64,000 nucleotides of DNA. It comes from Pseudomonadota bacterium (lineage in GTDB: Bacteria; Myxococcota_A; Polyangia; Polyangiales; Polyangiaceae). The position numbers were made by a program, and so were the translations under genes. Numbering within the stretch: position 1 is the first letter of the stretch; each line of letters opens with the position of its first letter. The notes beneath the pieces were generated by a model that saw only the letters and a program-made list of their open reading frames with translations, did no database searches and was not told the origin of the DNA. Shown piece by piece: positions 34,119 to 42,818 of the stretch. Location: assembly GCA_023402175.1 (NCBI GenBank), contig JAEXCN010000062.1:5642-69641 (forward strand), in the 5' to 3' direction.

Positions 34119-35753
34119 TCAACGGAAGCGCATGCAGCGGCCACCTGCGTATGCCGCCTTCGCTTCGGGGCGCTGGATGCGCAGCTTGTCCTCGCCCTTC
34201 ATCATCGTCACGTTGAGGATCGACCGCGAGCTGCCGTAGCCGAGCCCGCGATACTTGAGCGCGAACTTCCCGGTGAACTTCGCGCCCGCCATGTCGAGCG
34301 CCGCCTCGTTGAGGTTGCCGTTGAGATCCAGCCATCCTTCGCTTCCCGCCACGAGACGGACGATGTCGGCCTGTCCTCCTTTCGCTTCGTCCGCGAGGCT
34401 CGCACGGCCGGGAGCGGAGACTTGCCACGACTTGTCGTGAGTGACCTGGCCGAGGTCCGGATAGTGATAGTTGTGGATGTTGAGGATGCTTCCAGGAACC
34501 GGGAGCGTGTCGCCCGCGTCGAAGGTGGCGTTGACGAGCGCGACGGCCGCGCACCGTCCTCCGGTCTGCACGGTCCTGTCGAAAATGTTGCCGAGCAGGT
34601 CGCCGTGGTTGTCGTACTGCGTGCCGCAGCCGGAGATGTTCCCGAGCGATGCCGGCGTATCGGTCACGTAGTCGAGGACCTCGTCGGTCGCGAGCTGTCC
34701 GCCGTCCCACGCGCAGAACGCCGCGAGCATCGCATTGGTGATGCAGTTCATCGACTTCACGTCGAGCAGGTCCTTCGCCGGGATCTTCTCGCCGCCGTAC
34801 CCGATGCCGTCGGCGCGAGGAAGCTCGCCGTCACGCGAGAGAATGTCCGCGGGATACCAGTACGTCGGGAATCCCCACGCGTCGTCGAACGTCCCGCAGT
34901 TGTTCCCGTGCAGGTCGACGAAGACCGTCGCGCCGAACTGGTAATTCACCCCGAGGTTGATCACCTGATCGTTGTCCGGCGGCAGGATGACACCCGGACC
35001 CGGATCTCCGATCCCGTCTTCGACGCGCGGATCGCCGAGGAGGCGGCGGCCGATCGTCTTCGTACCCCCTTCGTAGTCGGTCGGAAGGAAGTCGTTCCAG
35101 GCGTCGTCCCAGATCTGCGGACGGTGCTTCGCAACCCATCCTCTGATGTCGGGCACGCCGGCGTTCTGTTCTGCGAGCTGCTCGACGAAGGCACGAACGC
35201 GCCCCGCCGTGATCTCGTATTTGTCGAGGTAGACCCTCTTGCCGGGATGAGCCGCATCGGAGAACCCGGTCACCTCCAGGCTCCGGCAGCAGGTCTCGTG
35301 CTTTACTCCGGGCTGTCCGACCTCGCCGACGCCGCACGTGTCGCCTCCGAGGTGGACCTTGCAGCTCGGTGCGGAGACACATTTCCCGGCGTAGCCGCAA
35401 GCGACGTCGCAGTCGTTGTCGACGCGGCAGCTCTTGCCCTCGGTGCATTTGACGCCGCTCGCGCCCCCGCAGTCGACGTCGGTTTCATCGCCGTCTTTCG
35501 TGCCGTTGATTCCTGCTTTGGGCTCGTTCGGCGTCGAGGGCGTCGACGCGTCGCAAGACTTCGTGCAGCTCCCGCCGCAGTCGACGCCGGTCTCGTCGCC
35601 GTCGCGCGCTCCGTTGGAGCAGCTCGGCCGCGTCTCATTGGCGGCCGTAGCTCGATTCGAGACGTGTGCCGCGTCCGACGAACAACCCGTCGCCGATGCG
35701 AGCGTGCAAAGCAGACTCACCGTGCTGGCAGCAGCGACCGTCGTGGATTTCAA
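34119..35753 (-). CDS. SUMF1/FGE-like secreted lipoprotein with cysteine-rich repeats (TTG start)
   Basis: A 544-residue lipoprotein, one of three SUMF1-type lipoproteins in this window. The start is TTG at 35753: AGGAGAGG lies just upstream and the signal peptide LLCTLASATGC (lipobox Cys about 25) follows at once. In-frame ATGs further upstream would push the signal into the interior. Two units of NGxxDGDETxVDCGG (about residues 45-110) are short metal-binding-like Cys repeats. The C-terminal half resembles the formylglycine-generating-enzyme fold: LDKYEITAGRVRAFVEQL, AWDGGQLATDEVL, GWLDLNGNLNEAALD and the closing GGRCMRFR. Enzyme members convert a sulfatase Cys to formylglycine. No sulfatase is here, so a binding or structural role is likely. 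Confidence 0.82.
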   Translation of the reverse strand: MKSTTVAAASTVSLLCTLASATGCSSDAAHVSNRATAANETRPSCSNGARDGDETGVDCGGSCTKSCDASTPSTPNEPKAGINGTKDGDETDVDCGGASGVKCTEGKSCRVDNDCDVACGYAGKCVSAPSCKVHLGGDTCGVGEVGQPGVKHETCCRSLEVTGFSDAAHPGKRVYLDKYEITAGRVRAFVEQLAEQNAGVPDIRGWVAKHRPQIWDDAWNDFLPTDYEGGTKTIGRRLLGDPRVEDGIGDPGPGVILPPDNDQVINLGVNYQFGATVFVDLHGNNCGTFDDAWGFPTYWYPADILSRDGELPRADGIGYGGEKIPAKDLLDVKSMNCITNAMLAAFCAWDGGQLATDEVLDYVTDTPASLGNISGCGTQYDNHGDLLGNIFDRTVQTGGRCAAVALVNATFDAGDTLPVPGSILNIHNYHYPDLGQVTHDKSWQVSAPGRASLADEAKGGQADIVRLVAGSEGWLDLNGNLNEAALDMAGAKFTGKFALKYRGLGYGSSRSILNVTMMKGEDKLRIQRPEAKAAYAGGRCMRFR

Positions 35754-36141
35754 AAGACCTCTCCTGCTCGTCGCGTTGTTCGTGAGCACGGAGCAGCAGC
35801 GTGACGAGCCGCGCCGTCGCTCCGCCGACGACGACGCAAGTTCGGTGCACGACGCCATCCATCGCGCTTCGGCGGCGTCGTCATCGTTCTTGGCGATGGC
35901 GAGCACGGATTCCGATGCGATGATCTCCACTTCGGCGGAGCGACATCGCGCTCCTCAATTCGCCGGGCGAGCGCGTCGCGTGGCGCCGAGCGCACCGAAC
36001 GGGGCAGTGCTCGACATGGCGCCGACCTCTACGACACGACCCGGCGACGCACGCCTACGCCGCATGCGCGACGCGTCCGTCGCAGCGGAATCGATCGCGC
36101 TCTCGCGCGACGTCGCCGTCGTCCTCGGCGCCGTGCCGCCT

Positions 36142-36888
36142 TCAGCGGACCAGCACGAATCCCTGGACGCCGTCGAGCCTGCCGCCCTGGAGGCAGTTGT
36201 CGTAGGCGAGGTCGAAGCCTTTCGCTTGGAGCCCGCGGTGCTGGCCGTCGTCGGGGATGTCCCGAAGGAAGAAGACATCTGTGAGCGCGGTCTGGCCCGC
36301 CCACGCGAGCATGTGCGGAACGCCCGCGCTCGCCGCGCAGTCGCCGAGCACCTTCGTGAGGATGCCTGTCGACACGGTGTCGCCGACGTGGGCGGTCAGG
36401 AAATCAGGGTCGACCGAGAACTTGTATGCGTGCGTCCGATCCTGATCGCCGACGAGCACCTCGCTGAACTCGATCCTCGCGCTCTTGACGTCGAGGGAAT
36501 ACGGCTTTGCCTCGTCGTCGACGCTTCCGGTCGCAACGTTCCAGCCGAAGCGCGGGGGTGGCGTGGCGCCGATGGGCGCGGAGCGCCCGACGAGCGTCCA
36601 GCCACCGTCGTCGAGCGTCAGGTCGCAGAAGACCCGGATCGGTGGCGCGCCGCCTGGGCCGTCGGGGTCGATCTCGTAGACGCCGTCCGCGCCTCGACGT
36701 GAGCCGTCACGCTCGAGGAGCGCTTTGCAGCTCGCGGGTGGATCGCTTGCCGGATCGATCGCCGAATCACTTCCGGCATCGGCGGCGCCGTTGTCCTCTG
36801 CTTCGATGACGGGAGCCGCATCGAACGGCCGGCATGCAACGACCATCGCGAGGACGCATGCCGCTCGACGAGACCCCATCGACCCCAT
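36142..36888 (-). CDS. lipoprotein with fibrinogen-C-like domain
   Basis: A 248-residue lipoprotein with a signal ending in MVVAC (Cys about 19) and an Asp/Ser/Ala-rich linker. From about residue 50 it shows the start of a fibrinogen-related domain: CKALLERDG, DGVYEIDPDG, IRVFCDLTLDDGGWTLVGR. The (F/Y)CDxxxxGGWTLxxR signature is diagnostic, but the domain is short and the C-terminal calcium-binding half is not convincingly conserved. Such domains bind glycans in animals and are found sporadically in myxobacteria and other bacteria. An alternative start is the ATG at 36879. It is not coupled to its neighbours. Confidence 0.78.
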   Translation of the reverse strand: MGSMGSRRAACVLAMVVACRPFDAAPVIEAEDNGAADAGSDSAIDPASDPPASCKALLERDGSRRGADGVYEIDPDGPGGAPPIRVFCDLTLDDGGWTLVGRSAPIGATPPPRFGWNVATGSVDDEAKPYSLDVKSARIEFSEVLVGDQDRTHAYKFSVDPDFLTAHVGDTVSTGILTKVLGDCAASAGVPHMLAWAGQTALTDVFFLRDIPDDGQHRGLQAKGFDLAYDNCLQGGRLDGVQGFVLVR

Positions 36889-36925
36889 CCTATCGCGGCT
36901 CGCAGATCGCGGTGACTCGTGTGTC

Positions 36926-36988
36926 GTCGCTGGACCGTTGCGCCGTCGCTAGACCGTTGCGCCGTCGCTAGACCGTAGCGCCGTCGCG
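36926..36988. repeat. three tandem 19 bp repeats
   Basis: Units begin at 36926, 36945 and 36964, consensus GTCGCTAGACCGTTGCGCC, with one or two changes between copies. It lies in a 487-base stretch with no gene upstream of the esterase at 37376. Confidence 0.88.
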
Positions 36989-37046
36989 TCAGAAGGATTG
37001 AACCGCCAATGCGCAGGCCCTGGTGTCTTGGCGGTTCACATCTCCT

Positions 37047-37104
37047 CTCTCGCGTTTGCGAAAGCGTCTCTCGCGTTGCGAGAGCTCTCTCGCGTTTGCG
37101 AGAG
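37047..37104. repeat. three tandem hairpins in the same intergenic region
   Basis: Three copies of an inverted repeat CTCTCGC, loop GTTT or GTT, GCGAGAG (the first copy has GCGAAAG) at 37047, 37068 and 37087. Each forms a 7-bp stem with a 3-4 base loop. They precede the esterase-GCS2-AstE operon by about 270 bases and may be a mobile mini-repeat or an attenuator-like structure. Confidence 0.8.
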
Positions 37105-37375
37105 CTTCCCGAGATCGATGGCCGCGGTCCGCGTGAAGACTCGCCACGGCGCTCGAGCGCGCCGGAGTATGCCGTTGCGGATACTCAGCGTTACGCTCGC
37201 GCTTGCGCGGGACGGGCGCCGGACCTATCGGAGGAGGCCCGGCGGAAGTCTCAAATGCGCGGCCTTTCAGGGTTTACTTGCGACCGGGCGCGCGCGCCGC
37301 TACGAACTGAAGCTCTTCGGTACGGGGCAGTGGGCGCCCGCGCCGACACTCGCGGGGAGCGAGGCAAAGGGGTTC

Positions 37376-38134
37376 ATGTTCGAGAAGTCACGTTGGTACT
37401 CGTCTCGTTTGCAGTGCGACACGACGCTGGCTCGGTGGGGGCACGAAGGCCAGCCCGTTCTCGTCTTTCCGACGGCGGGAGGCGATGCGGAGGAGATCGA
37501 TCGGTTCCTGATGATCCGCGTTCTCGAGCCGCTCCTCGCGGCCGGACGCATCAAGATCTACTCGTGTGACAGCGTCGCCGGGCGTGTGTTCTTCGACAAG
37601 AGCCACAGCCCCGAGCACCGCATGTACATCACGAACCAGTTCCACCAGTACGTGAAGCACGAGGTGGTCCCCGCGATCCGCACGGACTGCAGGACGGAGG
37701 ACATCCCGATCTGGGCAGCCGGTGCGTCGATCGGTGCGTTCCACGCCGTGGCCGTCACCTGCCGTTTCCCGGACGTCTTCCATCGCGCGCTCGGGATGAG
37801 CGGCACCTACGACATCCTCCGGCTCATCGACTACCCGCAGCCGACCGACTACTTCCAAGTCTCCTCTCCGCTTCATTTCGTCCCGACGCTGTCCGGGCCT
37901 CATCTCGACGTCCTCCGCACCCGCTACATCCATCTCGCCTCGGGCGAAGGAAAGTGGGAGAACATTGGAGAGAGCTTCCGGATGGGGAAGGTCCTGGGGG
38001 ACAAGGGGATTCCGAACTGGGTCGAGTCGTGGGGCAACGTCGACCACGACTGGGTGACCTGGCGCGCGAACCTCCCGCGGTACCTCGAGCAGTGGACCTC
38101 GCCGGACCAGCGTCAGGCGGCGGCGAATGTCTGA
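37376..38134 (+). CDS. Fes/EsD-like esterase of the GCS2 operon
   Basis: A 252-residue alpha/beta hydrolase without an N-terminal domain. PVLVFPTAGGDAEEIDRFLM is the oxyanion-hole region, AAGASIGAFHAV the nucleophile elbow (Ser118), and NVDHDWVTWR a probable catalytic His site with the same HxWxxW pattern as the esterase at 13359. The ATG at 37376 is chosen because the hydrolase fold starts there. An open frame reaching 36998 runs through the hairpin repeats. It overlaps the GCS2 gene by 8 bases. Product and substrate are unknown. Confidence 0.85.
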   Translation: MFEKSRWYSSRLQCDTTLARWGHEGQPVLVFPTAGGDAEEIDRFLMIRVLEPLLAAGRIKIYSCDSVAGRVFFDKSHSPEHRMYITNQFHQYVKHEVVPAIRTDCRTEDIPIWAAGASIGAFHAVAVTCRFPDVFHRALGMSGTYDILRLIDYPQPTDYFQVSSPLHFVPTLSGPHLDVLRTRYIHLASGEGKWENIGESFRMGKVLGDKGIPNWVESWGNVDHDWVTWRANLPRYLEQWTSPDQRQAAANV

Positions 38135-40331
38135 AATCGAAGTCGGTCCGAAAACCGAGAAGACCATGGCGGGCGAGCTCGAAGGCCCCGAGCGCGCGCG
38201 CTACGTCCGGGCGCTGCTCGGCGATCTTCGCGCCCTCGAGCGAATGCTCGCCGAGGGGGTGTTCGAAAAGGGCGTGTCGACGATCGGCGCGGAGCAGGAG
38301 ATGTTCCTCGTCGATCACGCCTACAACGCGTCACCGACTGCGCTCGAGGTGATCGACAAGGTCGCCGATCCGCACTTCACGACGGAGCTCGGTCTCTTCA
38401 ACCTCGAGCTGAACGCCGATCCGCAGCCGCTCGAAGGAGCGGGGCTCGCGCGGATGGAAGCGCAGCTCACGACGCTCTACGCGCGCGCGCAGAAGGTCGC
38501 CGCCGAGCTGCACGTCCAGCCCGTGCTCACCGGCATCCTTCCGACGCTCGCGCGCACGGACCTGTCGATCGACAACATGGTCCCGAACCCGCGTTACCTC
38601 ACGCTGAACCGCGTGATGCGGCAGGCGAAAGGCGACGGCTACGACATCTCGATCAAGGGCCTCGACGAGCTCGTCGCCAAGCACGACTCGCTCATGTTCG
38701 AGGCGTGCAATGCGAGCTTCCAGGTCCATCTGCAGTCGCTCGATCCGAGCCGCTTCGGCCACGACTACGACGTCGCGCAGCTCGTGATCGCGCCGACGCT
38801 CGCCATCGGGACCAACTCGCCGATGCTGCTCGGCAAGCGGCTCTGGGCGGAGACGCGCATCGCGCTGTTCGAGCAGTCGTGCGACATCCGCACACGAACG
38901 CTGCATGCGCGGCAGGACCAGGCGCGCGTCTCCTTCGGCAAGGGATGGGCGACGCGAGGCGGCGCGGTCGGCATCTTCAAGGAGAACGTCACGCGCTTCC
39001 GTCCGCTCGTCGGGATGAGCGTCGACGAGGACTCGATGAAGGTCCTCGACGGGGGCGGCATCCCCGAGCTCCGCGCGCTGCGTCTCCACAACGGGACCAT
39101 CTATCGCTGGAACCGCGCCTGTTACGGCATCTCCGCGAGCGGCAAGCCGCACCTTCGCGTCGAGCTTCGCGCGCTGCCTTCGGGACCGTCGATCCTCGAC
39201 GAGGTGGCGAACGCGGCGTTCTGGCTCGGGCTGATGCGCGAGCTGACGGCGACGATCGAAGACCTGCCTTCGCGCATGGACTTCGATCAGGCGCAGGCGA
39301 ACTTCTACAACGCTGCGCGCGATGGTCTCGCAGCGCGCTTCTCGTGGCTCGACGGCGAGGAGGTGATCGCGCAGCCGTTCGTGCTCGATCGACTGCTGCC
39401 CATCGCCGAGGCGGGGCTCGCGCGCGCGGGCGTCGACGACGCGGACGTGAAGAAGTACCTCGGCGTCGTCGAGAGGCGCGTGCGGACGCTCCACAGCGGA
39501 TCGCGCTGGGCGCTCCGCTCGCTCGCCGACATGAAGCCGAAGGGGACGCCCGGCGAGCACCTCGCCGCGCTCGTCGCCGCGACGATCGCGCGTCAGGAGA
39601 CAGGTCGTCCGGTCGCCGACTGGGAGCGTGCGCGCCTCGACGAGGTCCCGGCGCGCCGGACAGGATGGGCGAAGGTCTCGCAGTACATGCAGACCGACCT
39701 CATCATCGTGCACCCGAACGATCCGATCGAGCTCGCGGCCGACATCATGAGCTGGGAGCGCATCCGCCATCTTCCCGTCGAGGACGAAAGCGGAAAGCTC
39801 GTCGGCCTCGTCACGTCGCGCGCGGTGCTGCGGCACTTCGCGAACCTGCCAGGCGCGCGATCGGAGAGCTCAGCCATGCTTCCCCGATCCGATAGCTCGG
39901 CCATGCTGCCGCCGGCGGAGAGCTCGGCTTCTCTTGTCTCCGACATCCTGGAGCGAAGCGGAAGGACGGAGGATGTCGGGGGGTTCAGGGGGGCTCGCCC
40001 CCCTGAGCGTGAGGACATCCTGGAGCGTAGCGGAAGGACGGAGGCGACACCGCCGCCGAGCGTGACGGTCGGCGAGGTGATGAAGCGGGAACTCGTCACC
40101 GTTTCGCCAGATACGCCGACGCTCGACGCGATTTCCTCGATGCGGCGGCATCGAATTGGATGCTTGCCTGTCGTGAAGGATGGACGCATCGTTGCCATGG
40201 TCATGGAGGAAGACTTCATGGGCATCGCTGCGGATCTCCTCGAAGAGAGGATCGGCGCCCGGGAGGAGGGGGTGACCCATATCGCCGCAGCCGACGACAA
40301 GGAGGGGGAGCCGAGGAGGCAAACTCGATGA
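38127..40331 (+). CDS. GCS2-type glutamate-cysteine ligase-like amidoligase with CBS pair
   Basis: A 734-residue fusion. Residues about 50-480 are a GCS2 amidoligase of the glutamine-synthetase-like fold: STIGAEQEMFLVD (catalytic-site Glu), LELNADPQPLEG, FQVHLQSLDPSRFGHDYD, then HLRVELRALPSGPSI. The first CBS motif begins at about 517 (VSQYMQTDLIIVHPNDPIEL) and the second at about 648 (VGEVMKRELVTVSPDTPTLD). CBS pairs bind adenosine nucleotides and usually regulate. Between them is a 70-residue Ser/Ala/Arg-rich linker whose DNA is a repeat element. Canonical GCS2 enzymes join Glu and Cys. Residue choice here does not reveal the substrate. It is coupled to AstE-like downstream (ATGA). Confidence 0.86.
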   Translation: MSEIEVGPKTEKTMAGELEGPERARYVRALLGDLRALERMLAEGVFEKGVSTIGAEQEMFLVDHAYNASPTALEVIDKVADPHFTTELGLFNLELNADPQPLEGAGLARMEAQLTTLYARAQKVAAELHVQPVLTGILPTLARTDLSIDNMVPNPRYLTLNRVMRQAKGDGYDISIKGLDELVAKHDSLMFEACNASFQVHLQSLDPSRFGHDYDVAQLVIAPTLAIGTNSPMLLGKRLWAETRIALFEQSCDIRTRTLHARQDQARVSFGKGWATRGGAVGIFKENVTRFRPLVGMSVDEDSMKVLDGGGIPELRALRLHNGTIYRWNRACYGISASGKPHLRVELRALPSGPSILDEVANAAFWLGLMRELTATIEDLPSRMDFDQAQANFYNAARDGLAARFSWLDGEEVIAQPFVLDRLLPIAEAGLARAGVDDADVKKYLGVVERRVRTLHSGSRWALRSLADMKPKGTPGEHLAALVAATIARQETGRPVADWERARLDEVPARRTGWAKVSQYMQTDLIIVHPNDPIELAADIMSWERIRHLPVEDESGKLVGLVTSRAVLRHFANLPGARSESSAMLPRSDSSAMLPPAESSASLVSDILERSGRTEDVGGFRGARPPEREDILERSGRTEATPPPSVTVGEVMKRELVTVSPDTPTLDAISSMRRHRIGCLPVVKDGRIVAMVMEEDFMGIAADLLEERIGAREEGVTHIAAADDKEGEPRRQTR
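39942..40043 (+). repeat. repeat element inserted in the CBS linker
   Basis: Two 30-base direct repeats, GACATCCTGGAGCG(A/T)AGCGG and onward (39942-39971 and 40014-40043), differ at one base and flank a perfect hairpin at 39985-40006: TCAGGGGGG, loop CTCG, CCCCCCTGA. All of it is in frame, and each direct repeat encodes DILERSGRTE. The pattern is that of a short palindromic mobile or REP-like element captured in coding sequence. Confidence 0.85.
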
Positions 40332-41491
40332 GCGTCGTGCACGAGCTTCCAGAGGGGCGAGAAATTGGGCGTATCCTCGGAGACGCCCCCGGGCCGACGC
40401 TGATCGCCGTCGCCGGCATCCACGGTAACGAGCCCGCCGGTGTCGGCGCTGCGCGTCGTGTCCTCGCGACGCTCGCGCGGCGGCAGGGCAGGATGGTCGG
40501 CGAGCTCGTCGCCCTGGCGGGCAATCTCGGTGCGATGCGTCAAGGCGTTCGTTACCGCGAGCGCGATCTGAACCGCGTCTGGACGAAGGCACGTATCGCG
40601 GATGTCGAAGCGCGTGCGAGGTCTGGCGCCCCGCTCGACGCCGAGGACGAGGAGCAGATCGAGCTGCTGCGCGCGATCCGCGCCGCGATCGCGCGAGCTC
40701 GCGGTCCCGTCTACCTGATCGATCTCCACACGACGAGCGCACACGGCCTCCCGTTCGTGCTGTTTGGTGAAACGCTGAAGCAGCGAAGGTTCACGAGCGC
40801 GTTCCCGCTTCCGCTGATGGTCGGGCTCGAGGAGCAGCTCGACGGCGTCCTTTCGTCGTACTGGACCACGCAGGGCATCGTCACGTGCGGCGTCGAAGGC
40901 GGCCAGCACGACGATCCAGGCTCGATCGACAACCTCGAAGCAGTGCTCCTCCTCGGTGCGGAGTCCGCCGGTCTCCTCGGACCAGGCATCACCGCGGAGA
41001 CCGGGGCGGCCTACGCGCTCCTCGAGCGACGTCGTGGTGATCTGCCGCGCGTGATGGAGGTCGTCTCGCGCCGCGCGATCACGCCCGCCGACGAGTTCGT
41101 CATGGAGCCGGGCTTCTTGAACCTTGCGCGCGCCCGCGCGGGGCAGCTCCTCGCGCGCGACAAGAGCGGCCCGATCCGCGCGTCGAAGGACGGCTTCGTG
41201 ATCCTTCCGTTGTACCAGGGGCAGGGAGCCGACGGCTTCTTCTGGGGACGCGAGCTCAGCCCTGCGCGCATGCGCGTGTCCGAAGCGTTGCGGCACATGA
41301 AGCTCGATCGCTTCCTCCATATGCTTCCGGGGATCCGGCGCGATCCGGCAGAGCCCTCGAGGCTCGTCGTCGAGGAGCGCGCGAGCCAGGTCTACCGGCT
41401 CGACATGTTCCACATGCTCGGCTACCGCCGCGTGCGCAAGGAGTCCGCGCGCCTCGTGATCGAGCGGCAGGTCGAAGGCGCCGCGGAGTAG
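40328..41491 (+). CDS. succinylglutamate desuccinylase/aspartoacylase-family metallodeacylase
   Basis: A 387-residue enzyme of the AstE/AspA family. GIHGNEPAG carries the zinc ligands His32 and Glu35, and DLHTTS the third ligand His134. The ATG overlaps the upstream stop (ATGA), with GAGGAGG 8 bases before it. Members hydrolyse N-acylated amino acids. As the partner of a GCS2 ligase and an esterase it probably trims an acyl or gamma-glutamyl-type group from a small peptide-like metabolite. The C-terminal 150 residues (from ETGAAYALLERR) are an extension not found in the smallest family members. Confidence 0.88.
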   Translation: MSVVHELPEGREIGRILGDAPGPTLIAVAGIHGNEPAGVGAARRVLATLARRQGRMVGELVALAGNLGAMRQGVRYRERDLNRVWTKARIADVEARARSGAPLDAEDEEQIELLRAIRAAIARARGPVYLIDLHTTSAHGLPFVLFGETLKQRRFTSAFPLPLMVGLEEQLDGVLSSYWTTQGIVTCGVEGGQHDDPGSIDNLEAVLLLGAESAGLLGPGITAETGAAYALLERRRGDLPRVMEVVSRRAITPADEFVMEPGFLNLARARAGQLLARDKSGPIRASKDGFVILPLYQGQGADGFFWGRELSPARMRVSEALRHMKLDRFLHMLPGIRRDPAEPSRLVVEERASQVYRLDMFHMLGYRRVRKESARLVIERQVEGAAE

Positions 41492-41780
41492 GCAGCTCCG
41501 GGAAGCCCGACGCGCGCGCGAGAGAGAGCAGCGCGAACGCGACAACGCGACAAGGCCGAGGCCGGCCGCGAAGGACGCGATCCGGAGCGGCGCGGACGAG
41601 AGCCCTCAGTCGTCGCATGATCCCGCCCTCGACTGAGTCCCCACGGACTCAGCGGTCGAGCGGACGAAGATCCACGGAGCGCGGGCACGGCGTTCTCCTC
41701 CCAGGTAGCCGCGGCGCGTAAATCGAGCGGAGTGACCGACGCCCCAGGTCGAGGGCACGTCTCTTGAACCGCAGCTGCCC

Positions 41781-42794
41781 ATGGGCCGCGGACCGATCCT
41801 CGCGGCGTGTGTGCTCGCGGCGATCGGCTCGGCGTTCGCTTCGAGCGCGGACGCGGCTCCGTCGCGAGCGAACGCGCGGGCAACGAGCTCGGCGCAGCCG
41901 TCGGCGAAGAAGAAGAGCCGGCCTGTGCGGCCCGCAGCGCATGGATCCCGCTCGACCTCGACCACGACACCTGCTCGCAGCGCGGCGTCGAGCTCGCCGC
42001 CGATCACTGCTCCTCCGACAGCGCCTGCGACCCCGGCTGCGTCCGGTCCGCCGACGCCGTGGAGCGACGGTCGGGTGTGGACGACGACGTTTCCGGCGGA
42101 CGCGCGAGCAGCGTCAGCATCGACATCGGCAGCCACGACAGCGACCGACGACGATGCGCCGAGCGGGGCACGACCGGAGCCTGGTGCTCCGGGGCCGAGC
42201 CGGAAGCCGACGACGTCCGTGACGGCAGGCGAGGGCGATCACGTCCTCCAGCCACGGCCGCAACCGCGCCGGCGCGTGACCGTGGGCTTGAACCCGCTGC
42301 CGCTGATCGCCGGGCGTTACGGGCTGAACGTCGAGCTCGTCCCGTCCCATCACCACGCGCTCGTCGCGAGCGCATGGCTTCAGACGTTCACTCCGTCGAT
42401 GCTCCGCGTGCTCATGCCGAGCGAGATCGACGTGAGCAAAGGCGCCGACGCGCGCTTCGGCGGCGAGCTCGGATATCGCCTCTACGCGGGGGCAGAGGGC
42501 GCGCAGGGGCTCTTTGCCGGGATCTCCGGCGTCGCGATGCCGATCGTGTATCCACGCGTGTCGCCCGATCTGAAGACCGAGGTGCTCTCGTTCCACGCCT
42601 ACGGCGGAGCGATCGACGTCGGCGCGCAGGCGATCACGAGCTCCGGCTTCACAATCGGCGGCGGGCTCGGCGTCATGTATCTCGCGTACACGCCTCCGCA
42701 CTCTGCGACGCCGCCAGCGGACCTCGCGATCCCGTCGATCCCCGAGCCGCACGTGCTCCCGCGCTTGCTCCTGTCGGCGGGCTGGTCGTTCTGA
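41781..42794 (+). CDS. secreted protein, probable outer-membrane beta-barrel (DUF3575-like)
   Basis: A 337-residue protein. The signal peptide is at residues about 1-26 (AACVLAAIGSAFASSADA). A 130-residue Ser/Thr/Pro/Ala-rich disordered linker leads to a C-terminal domain of about 175 residues with alternating strands ending in aromatics: RRVTVGLNPLPLIAGRYGLN, LGYRLYAGAEGAQGLFAGIS, FTIGGGLGVMYLAYTP and the final SAGWSF. The terminal aromatic and strand pattern are those of a small outer-membrane barrel. Function unknown. It stands alone after the AstE gene, with 289 bases without recognisable features between them. Confidence 0.8.
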   Translation: MGRGPILAACVLAAIGSAFASSADAAPSRANARATSSAQPSAKKKSRPVRPAAHGSRSTSTTTPARSAASSSPPITAPPTAPATPAASGPPTPWSDGRVWTTTFPADARAASASTSAATTATDDDAPSGARPEPGAPGPSRKPTTSVTAGEGDHVLQPRPQPRRRVTVGLNPLPLIAGRYGLNVELVPSHHHALVASAWLQTFTPSMLRVLMPSEIDVSKGADARFGGELGYRLYAGAEGAQGLFAGISGVAMPIVYPRVSPDLKTEVLSFHAYGGAIDVGAQAITSSGFTIGGGLGVMYLAYTPPHSATPPADLAIPSIPEPHVLPRLLLSAGWSF

Positions 42795-42818
42795 GCGACG
42801 TTCGGTCGTCGGTGAGCG

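Noticed and set aside
36926..37104. Possible CRISPR array
   Set aside because: Repeat units are directly adjacent without unique spacers of constant length, and no cas gene is present.
39593..41545. Minus-strand frame of 650 codons opposite GCS2-CBS and AstE
   Set aside because: Spans two genes with conserved active sites on the other strand and contains only shadow composition.
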